Source of the DNA: Halorubrum laminariae
GTDB taxonomy: Archaea > Halobacteriota > Halobacteria > Halobacteriales > Haloferacaceae
Direction of reading: 5' to 3'
Length of the DNA stretch: 64,000 bases
NCBI RefSeq assembly: GCF_024494655.1
Contig: NZ_JANHDL010000010.1
Location: forward strand, 40,520 to 104,519
Part shown: positions 58,512 to 64,000 of the stretch, piece after piece
Position numbering within the stretch: the stretch's first letter is position 1
Layout: every line of letters begins with the position of its first letter
The notes under the pieces: generated by a model
What the model saw: only the letters and a program-made list of their open reading frames with translations
Told to the model about the DNA's origin: nothing
Databases searched by the model: none
Translations under genes and position numbers: made by a program

Positions 58512-61500
58512 GGACCCCGAGGAGATTCAGCTCACGGAGGAACAGGAGGACGCGCTCGTCCAGGGCCGGAACGTCGCGATCACTGCCGGTGCTGGGACGG
58601 GGAAGACGACAACGCTCACCGAGCGGTACGTGACGATACTGGCCGAGAACCGGTCGCTCACGCCGGAGAACATCGTCACGATCACCTTCACGCGAAAGGC
58701 TGCTGCCGAACTGACTGAGCGTGTCCGAGAGGAGGTGTACGACCGGCTGGAGGCCGTCGACTCACCGAAGGCCTACCACCGCTGGCGAAACGTGCTCGAC
58801 GATCTGGAGGACGGCTATGTCCACACCATTCACGCGTTCTGTACCCGGCTCCTGCGAGAACGGGCCGTCGAGGCTCCGGTCCCGCTCGGCTTCGACGTAC
58901 TCGACGAAGACGGTGCCGCGACACTCCAACGCGAAGTCGTGACGGAGTTCCTTGAACGCAACCAGGACGATGATGAAGTCGCGCTCCTCGCGCAGCTCTG
59001 GGGTCGTGACCAGCTGGTCGATGTACTCGCTGGATTACTCGATGAGCGCCCGCAGAGCGAGGCCGTCCTCGATGAGTGGCGTGATGCCGAGGTCGCCGAC
59101 TACGTCGATATCTGCTGGGAGGTCGTTTGTGATCTCGATGTCGCCGACGCCCGACAGACGCTGTATGCGGACGGGCTCCTTGACCAGCTACGCACGGTTG
59201 CGGGCCGTGTCGACCGTGAGGGCGCTATCGCCGACGAAGACGGTCTTCGAGCCTACCGGGCCTTCTCCGAGGTCGCGACGATACTCTCGGACTACCCCGA
59301 GGAAAGCGATCCCCGCGACTGTCAGCGGGCAATCCTCGAGCTGTACGAGGCCTGTGAGAAGAAGAACGGCGGCCTGTACAGCAGTTCGGGGTACGTCGTC
59401 GGTGACCGGGACGAGTGGGGTGAGTACGGTGACGTCTACGACGACCTGAAGGACGTCATCGACACGGTCATCGCGGCCGTCGAACCGCACGCGGATGCGG
59501 TCGAGACGACGCCAGGAGAACTGGAAGCGAATAGCGCTCACTACGCGCTGGCTCTGATGCGGGTCTTCGACGACGTCCTCGCAACCTACACCGACGAGAA
59601 GGAGCGCCGCGATACGCTCGACTTTCCCGACGTGATCGAGACAACCCTCGAGTTCTTGCGAGCGAACGATGCCGTCACGGTGCGGCTCCGAGAGCAGTTT
59701 GCGGCCGTGATGGTCGACGAGTTTCAGGACACGGACCCGCGTCAGTGGGAGTTGGTCAAGCTCCTCACGGGCGTTGACGAGCAGGCGGCGTCGAACGTCT
59801 TCCTGGTCGGCGACGAGAAACAGAGCATCTACGGATTCCGTGGGGCCGACGTGACGACGTTCGGGGATGCGCGCAGAGAACTCCAGACCGTCAACGAGGC
59901 TCGTGGAGTTGACGACGTTCCCGACAGCGAGGCCGAGAGTCCGACGGCGCTCGAACTCTCTGGGAACTTCCGGACGCTGGATGAGCCGCTGTCGTTCTTG
60001 AACGAACTCTTCGAGTACCTGTTCCAGTCGGAGGGTGATACGCACGAACCCTACGAAGCGCCACCACAGGAGTTGACCACGCAACGTGACCGTGTCGAGG
60101 ACATCGAGGGACTTACCGGGAGTGTCGAGTATCTCGCTGTGCCCGACGATGCCGACACTGCGGCGGAACTCTTCGGCGACGACCATCCGGTCGCCGAAGG
60201 TGCGCTGGACCACACCATCGAGGCCGAGGCGCAAGCACTCGCTGCTCGACTGACCCACCTGTTCGACGATCCGCCGACAGTCCAAGACCCCGACACGGGT
60301 GATCATCGCGACGCTACGCCGGACGACACGGCGATCCTCCTTCGCCGGCGAACCCATCTGGATCGGTATCAGCGCGCCCTCGAAGAGTACGACATCCCCT
60401 ACACTGTCGTCGGTGGCGTCGGGTTCTACGATACGCCTGAGGTCCAGGCGCTCACGAACCTGCTTCGAGTACTCGGTGATCCACAGGACGACGTCTCCCT
60501 CTACGGGGTGCTTCGGTCGCCGCTGTTCGGATTCACCGATGACCGCCTCGCACCAGCTGTCGCAGAGGCCGATTCAGTGTGGGATGCACTCGCCGAGACG
60601 GACGATCCACAGCTCGCGGATGCTTTCGACCTCCTCACTTCGTGGCGGACCCTTAGTGGCTGTGCGATGCCGTCTGAGGCTGGTGTGCTCCCGTGCAATC
60701 GTCTGTTGTCCCGGGTGATCGACGACACGGGGTATCTGGCGAGTGTGAGTGCTGACGAACGCAGTCAGCAGGCCGTCGCGAACGTCGAGAAATTTCGCGA
60801 CCAGGTTCGAACTTGGAGTGAGAACGGTGTTCACACAGCTGCTGGGTTACTCCACCGGATCGACCGCCAAACCGAGATTGACCCCCGAGAAGGAGAGGCT
60901 GACATTCCGGGTGATGTTGAGGGCGTTCGGATAATGACGATTCACGCCGCGAAGGGACTTGAGTTCCCAATCGTCACTGTCCCCGATCTCGGAAGTGACC
61001 TCAATTTCGGGCGGTCCGTTGACGACCACGGCTATGTCCGCCTCGTCGAGGGGACGACTGATGCCCCACCGATTCCTGCAGTAGGTGCTCCCCACCCCAA
61101 CGATGCGTTCGCAATCGAGAAGACGGCAGTCCACGAATATGCCGATCGTCGCTCGCTCCCGCAAGAGCGTGCGGAATCCAAACGACTGCTCTACGTGGCC
61201 TGTACCCGAACTCGGGACCACCTGCTGCTGTGTGGAACACACGACATCGATATCGATGAGTCTGGCCACATCGAACTCGGTGAGCCAGATGATTTCGACG
61301 ACGCCAGTCGATGGCGGGATTGGATCCAGCCCATTCTGTTTGACGACCATGAGCTAGTCGCTGAGGCGTTTCACGATGGAGCTACAGACGCTCGAATTGG
61401 TGATGCCCAATACACCATTCAGGCGCCACCTCGGCCGGTTGAATGGCAATCTGAGGCTCCGACTGAAGAGTTAGACCCTGCGATTACTGTCCCTTCCCCG

Positions 61501-62142
61501 CCGGAACGTCAGGCTGCCGTTCGCGTTGCCGCGACGACCCTCGTCAGTGCTGTTGCGGATGCCTCCGAAGACGGACACAGCTACACGTCGGGGGATGGGA
61601 CAGTCGGATTGAGTCCCACCACCTTCGGAACTGTTGTCCATCGGCTCAATGAGCTCCGTCCCCCACGAGAAGAGTGGCCCTCGTTTATTCGTCAATTGAG
61701 TCGTATGGGGAGCGAGGAACCGACGGATGACGATCTCCAAGCGGCCGTGAGCCATGCCCAGGATGCGATCCGGTTCGTCGATGAAACTGAGGCGGACCTC
61801 CCACTCGAAGCGACCTATGACGAGTACTCAGTTGTCGCTCGTCTTGATGACTCCCGCATAGTGGGTGATATTGACCGTCTTCTGGTCACTCCTGATGCGT
61901 ATCATATCATCGACTACAAGACGAACGATCTTTCGTCGACGACGACTGATACCCTCGCTGACCACTATCGGCCGCAAATGCTTGCCTACGCTCTCGCGCT
62001 CTTCCAGCACGATCCCGCCCGGCAGGTTCGTGCTTCACTCCGGTTTACCGATGTTGGGGTTGAAGAACGGTTTGAGTGGCAACGGAGTGAACTGACTGAT
62101 ATCGAATCTGAACTTCGCTCTATGTTGGAGCTCGTCTCCTGA
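58504..62142 (+). CDS. AddA-like UvrD helicase-nuclease
   Basis: A 1212-residue superfamily 1A helicase. Motif I is AGAGTGKT at 28-35; motif II is VMVDEFQDTDPRQ (near 405); motif III contains GDEKQSIYGFRGAD; motif V is IMTIHAAKGLEFPIV; motif VI is LLYVACTRTRDHL. The C-terminal PD-(D/E)XK nuclease has IVGDIDRLL and HIIDYKTND (near 1135). It forms an AddAB/RecBCD-like complex with the preceding gene. Such a complex next to BREX may degrade phage DNA or serve repair; which one cannot be told from sequence. Confidence 0.88.
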   Translation: MTEDPEEIQLTEEQEDALVQGRNVAITAGAGTGKTTTLTERYVTILAENRSLTPENIVTITFTRKAAAELTERVREEVYDRLEAVDSPKAYHRWRNVLDDLEDGYVHTIHAFCTRLLRERAVEAPVPLGFDVLDEDGAATLQREVVTEFLERNQDDDEVALLAQLWGRDQLVDVLAGLLDERPQSEAVLDEWRDAEVADYVDICWEVVCDLDVADARQTLYADGLLDQLRTVAGRVDREGAIADEDGLRAYRAFSEVATILSDYPEESDPRDCQRAILELYEACEKKNGGLYSSSGYVVGDRDEWGEYGDVYDDLKDVIDTVIAAVEPHADAVETTPGELEANSAHYALALMRVFDDVLATYTDEKERRDTLDFPDVIETTLEFLRANDAVTVRLREQFAAVMVDEFQDTDPRQWELVKLLTGVDEQAASNVFLVGDEKQSIYGFRGADVTTFGDARRELQTVNEARGVDDVPDSEAESPTALELSGNFRTLDEPLSFLNELFEYLFQSEGDTHEPYEAPPQELTTQRDRVEDIEGLTGSVEYLAVPDDADTAAELFGDDHPVAEGALDHTIEAEAQALAARLTHLFDDPPTVQDPDTGDHRDATPDDTAILLRRRTHLDRYQRALEEYDIPYTVVGGVGFYDTPEVQALTNLLRVLGDPQDDVSLYGVLRSPLFGFTDDRLAPAVAEADSVWDALAETDDPQLADAFDLLTSWRTLSGCAMPSEAGVLPCNRLLSRVIDDTGYLASVSADERSQQAVANVEKFRDQVRTWSENGVHTAAGLLHRIDRQTEIDPREGEADIPGDVEGVRIMTIHAAKGLEFPIVTVPDLGSDLNFGRSVDDHGYVRLVEGTTDAPPIPAVGAPHPNDAFAIEKTAVHEYADRRSLPQERAESKRLLYVACTRTRDHLLLCGTHDIDIDESGHIELGEPDDFDDASRWRDWIQPILFDDHELVAEAFHDGATDARIGDAQYTIQAPPRPVEWQSEAPTEELDPAITVPSPPERQAAVRVAATTLVSAVADASEDGHSYTSGDGTVGLSPTTFGTVVHRLNELRPPREEWPSFIRQLSRMGSEEPTDDDLQAAVSHAQDAIRFVDETEADLPLEATYDEYSVVARLDDSRIVGDIDRLLVTPDAYHIIDYKTNDLSSTTTDTLADHYRPQMLAYALALFQHDPARQVRASLRFTDVGVEERFEWQRSELTDIESELRSMLELVS

Positions 62143-62278
62143 GCCACGTTTACTGATTCTATCCTAACTATTCTAGAGTAGTAAACTATTCTGGAATAGC
62201 GTATAGCTTTGGAATAGAATACTATTCGGACTATTCACCACAGAGTTAAGTTGAGAGGAGTTGATACTGCTGAATAGT
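62143..62278. promoter_or_regulatory. parA control region with GAATAG/CTATTC heptamers
   Basis: In 136 bases I count seven CTATTC or GAATAG hexamers, several arranged as inverted pairs (ACTATTCTGGAATAGC, GGAATAGAATACTATTCGG). The composition is AT-rich compared with its surroundings. Such arrays before parA genes act as centromere and operator together. Confidence 0.65.
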
Positions 62279-62340
62279 ATGAGTGGCTCAGATAGCGAGA
62301 ATAGCATAGATAGAACGAATAGCCCGAATAGCCCATATGA
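62165..62340. repeat. GAATAG/CTATTC array extending into parA
   Basis: The repeats start near 62167, continue to the ATG at 62279 and go on inside the coding sequence to about 62335. In the coding part CGAATAGCC occurs twice in direct succession and encodes the N-S-P repeats of the ParA N-terminus. The amino-acid sequence here seems shaped by the DNA repeat. Confidence 0.65.
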
Positions 62341-63217
62341 TTCGGTACAGACCGACGGCAACTTTCGGGCTGTTTCGGTTTGTATGCTTAAGGGGGGCGT
62401 CGGAAAATCGACGATTGCGGTCAACCTCGCCCGACAGCTGGCCGCACACGAACACGATGTCCTCCTCATCGATCTTGACCCGAACGGTCACGCGTCCGTT
62501 GGGCTGGGTTTTGACGACCAGTATCACAACACCGAGGAAACAATCGGCGACGTCTTCTTCGACGATGCTGACCCGACTTCTGTTGTCTACGATACCAGCT
62601 ACGAGTTCGATATTCTCCCGTCCAGCGAGGATTTAGAACAGGTCGAGCGGGAGATCGTCGTGGGCGACGTGTTCCAACCCTCTGCGCTGCTCAAACGGGA
62701 AGTCGTCGACCCACTCCTCGGTGATACGTACGACTATATCGTCACGGATTCGCCGGCGTACCGGTCCCGACTCACGGACAACGCGCTCGTCGCGACAGCG
62801 AATCTCGTGCTTCCGCTCGCTCCTGGGAACGAGGCGATGGCCGGCTTGGAGCGAACCATCGAGCGACAGATCTCCCCGCTTCGGCAGCATATGGACGTCG
62901 ACGTCCTGTCGCTGGTTCCGAACATGTTGAGCGGCCGTATCGACCAGCAGACTCAGGATCGACAGCTCCTCGAACGTCTCAACTCGCACGATAACCTTCA
63001 GGACCGCATCCCGAATTTCGCGAGAATCACGGACTGGGAGGCTGTCGACGCCGGCGATCTCAAACCATCACCGGGCATCCGTGACCGTACCAGCATCACG
63101 AAGGCCTACGGCGAGCGCAAACCCCTGCTGGACTACGACCCTGACTGTGACCAGTTGCAGTGTTTCGACGAGTTGGCGCACATCGTTGAGGCTGGGGAGG
63201 TGGTCCGCCATGGCTGA
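62279..63217 (+). CDS. parA: ParA-type partition ATPase
   Basis: A 312-residue ParA ATPase that segregates plasmid copies. The deviant Walker A is KGGVGKST beginning at K38; the Walker A' aspartate is in LLIDLDPNGHAS, and DYIVTDSPAY is the Walker-B-like strand. The first 30 residues (SENSIDRTNSPNSPYDSVQT) are encoded by the repeat array and are probably flexible. The ATG at 62279 was chosen over an upstream start at 62261, which lies in the repeats. It overlaps the partner gene by eight bases. Confidence 0.9.
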   Translation: MSGSDSENSIDRTNSPNSPYDSVQTDGNFRAVSVCMLKGGVGKSTIAVNLARQLAAHEHDVLLIDLDPNGHASVGLGFDDQYHNTEETIGDVFFDDADPTSVVYDTSYEFDILPSSEDLEQVEREIVVGDVFQPSALLKREVVDPLLGDTYDYIVTDSPAYRSRLTDNALVATANLVLPLAPGNEAMAGLERTIERQISPLRQHMDVDVLSLVPNMLSGRIDQQTQDRQLLERLNSHDNLQDRIPNFARITDWEAVDAGDLKPSPGIRDRTSITKAYGERKPLLDYDPDCDQLQCFDELAHIVEAGEVVRHG

Positions 63218-63611
63218 CGACGATCCGTTTGCCGACCTCGGGGAGACACTCGAAGATGAACCGGACGACGAACCCCAGGATACGGATGACGCGTCTGAAT
63301 CGGAAGGCGACGAGGAGACGCCCTCTCAGGAACCCGTCGAACGACAAAACCCGATGACCGATTCAGCGTTCAGCTATGAGGCCGCTAAACAGCGGCCTTT
63401 CTACGCCCGGGAGGCTACGATCGAGGACTTCGATTCCTGGCTGAAGTATGAACTGGAACGCGAGCTCAACCAGCAGGGCTACCAGAACATCGTCGTTCGG
63501 GAAATGACTGATGCTCTTCTCCGAACCGTCGTGGAGGAAGATCTCGTAGACGAAGTGGCCGAACGATTCGAACAAGCTCGCGAATCTGCTTCTTCAGAAT
63601 CGACTGAATAG
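63210..63611 (+). CDS. ParA partner, ParB-like centromere-binding candidate
   Basis: A 133-residue protein whose ATG overlaps the parA stop. The N-terminal half is highly acidic and disordered (ADLGETLEDEPDDEPQDTDD); the C-terminal half (about 65-125) is helical: AKQRPFYAREATIEDFDSWL, KYELERELNQQGYQNIVVRE and so on. Small proteins in this place bind the par repeats and stimulate ParA. It has no HTH of the usual ParB type. By position and overlap it is the second gene of the partition operon. Confidence 0.7.
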   Translation: MADDDPFADLGETLEDEPDDEPQDTDDASESEGDEETPSQEPVERQNPMTDSAFSYEAAKQRPFYAREATIEDFDSWLKYELERELNQQGYQNIVVREMTDALLRTVVEEDLVDEVAERFEQARESASSESTE

Positions 63612-63670
63612 CGTACTATTCCAAAATAGAAAGCTATTCTACAATACCCCAACAGCAACCTCAGAATAGT
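63604..63670. repeat. GAATAG/CTATTC heptamers downstream of partition operon
   Basis: GAATAG, CTATTC, AAATAG, CTATTC and AGAATAG follow one another from 63606 to 63670, the same units as upstream of parA. The partition operon is therefore bracketed by the repeat on both sides. Confidence 0.65.
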
Positions 63671-63778
63671 CTGATTCCGCCTCTATACGGTGAACTCAGT
63701 TGAGACCGCCGGCTCACAGTAGTTGAGGCCGGTCATCTCAATGCATATGCCTGCCTCAAGCCCTCTCTGCTCAGTGGT

Positions 63779-64000
63779 TCAGAGTTGGTCGATCGGCTTG
63801 TTGATGATTTGGAAGACTTCGCTCGCCCGGTAGAACCGATTCCGGTCTTTCCCGGTGAGTTCTTCGAGTATTCCGTCATCTTCGAGCTGTCCGATCAGTC
63901 GGTTGGCCGTGCTGTATTCGACATCTAACCACTCGGCCGCCGTATTCACGTCAAGGTACGGATCTTCGAAGAGCCGCATCACCAGTTCGAGGATGTTCTC
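63779..64000 (-). CDS. Partial gene, C-terminus of a Fic-like protein
   Basis: The frame is open to the window edge and lacks its start. The visible 73 residues (ENILELVMRLFEDPYLDVNT, AAEWLDVEYSTANRLIGQLE, DDGILEELTGKDRNRFYRAS) are a winged helix like that at the C-terminus of many Fic-family AMP transferases. The Fic motif itself would lie outside the window, so the identity is tentative. The stop at 63779 is followed toward lower coordinates by the par repeats. Confidence 0.55.
   Translation of the reverse strand, partial: ENILELVMRLFEDPYLDVNTAAEWLDVEYSTANRLIGQLEDDGILEELTGKDRNRFYRASEVFQIINKPIDQL

Noticed and set aside
1..64000. Insertion sequences or transposases
   Set aside because: I found no frame with transposase motifs and no flanking terminal repeats of IS type.

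Overview
The window reads as part of a large haloarchaeal (class Halobacteria) plasmid or secondary replicon. The proteins are very acidic (rich in D and E). The DNA is GC-rich, with mostly GC-ending codons. The genes include archaeal types: an Orc1/Cdc6 initiator, a TFIIB-type transcription factor, an RPA-like OB-fold protein, a TRAM protein and many small haloarchaeal zinc-ribbon proteins. I saw no rRNA, tRNA, transposase, integrase or conjugation gene, and I cannot name a species.

Layout. 1-6 kb holds a repeat array, a primase-polymerase-like protein, small zinc proteins, a wHTH/PIN pair and an RPA-like protein. 6.1-7.1 kb encodes a TFB. 7.2-11.2 kb is a cluster of tiny membrane and zinc-ribbon proteins separated by an 83-89 bp dispersed repeat. 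11.4-30.2 kb is a one-directional array of mostly unrecognised small plasmid proteins, interrupted by a Zn/Cd P-type ATPase with its regulator, an ArdC-type antirestriction protein and an AbiE-like toxin-antitoxin pair. Two sequence elements recur through this array. One is a T-tract followed by a short hairpin whose stem sequence changes from copy to copy while pairing is kept. The other is a 41-42 bp inverted repeat with TTAACCAACA arms. 30.2-32.9 kb is a replication module: an orc1/cdc6 gene flanked on both sides by a shared repeat, plus the broken remnant of a second orc1.

33.2-55.2 kb is an apparently complete type 5 BREX phage-defence locus on the minus strand: brxA, brxC, brxB, a second brxC, then pglX, pglZ and brxHII. 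Two additions stand out. A large PIN-domain protein is transcribed the other way between brxC2 and pglX. A 181-residue unrecognised protein is translationally coupled between pglX and pglZ. The segment of pglX just after the methylase motifs, and the PIN gene, look less GC-rich than their surroundings, as expected for exchanged specificity or cargo modules. Immediately beyond brxA, on the opposite strand, lies a two-gene AddB/AddA-like helicase-nuclease.

62.2-63.7 kb is a ParA partition operon framed by many GAATAG/CTATTC heptamers, some inside the start of parA. The window ends in the 3' part of a Fic-like gene. Together these genes describe a self-maintaining replicon (initiator, origin repeats, partition, primase, SSB, its own TFB) that carries layered defence (BREX, AddAB-like nuclease, AbiE-like and PIN modules) as well as an anti-defence gene (ArdC) and metal resistance. 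DUF names given below are from memory and are marked as such.
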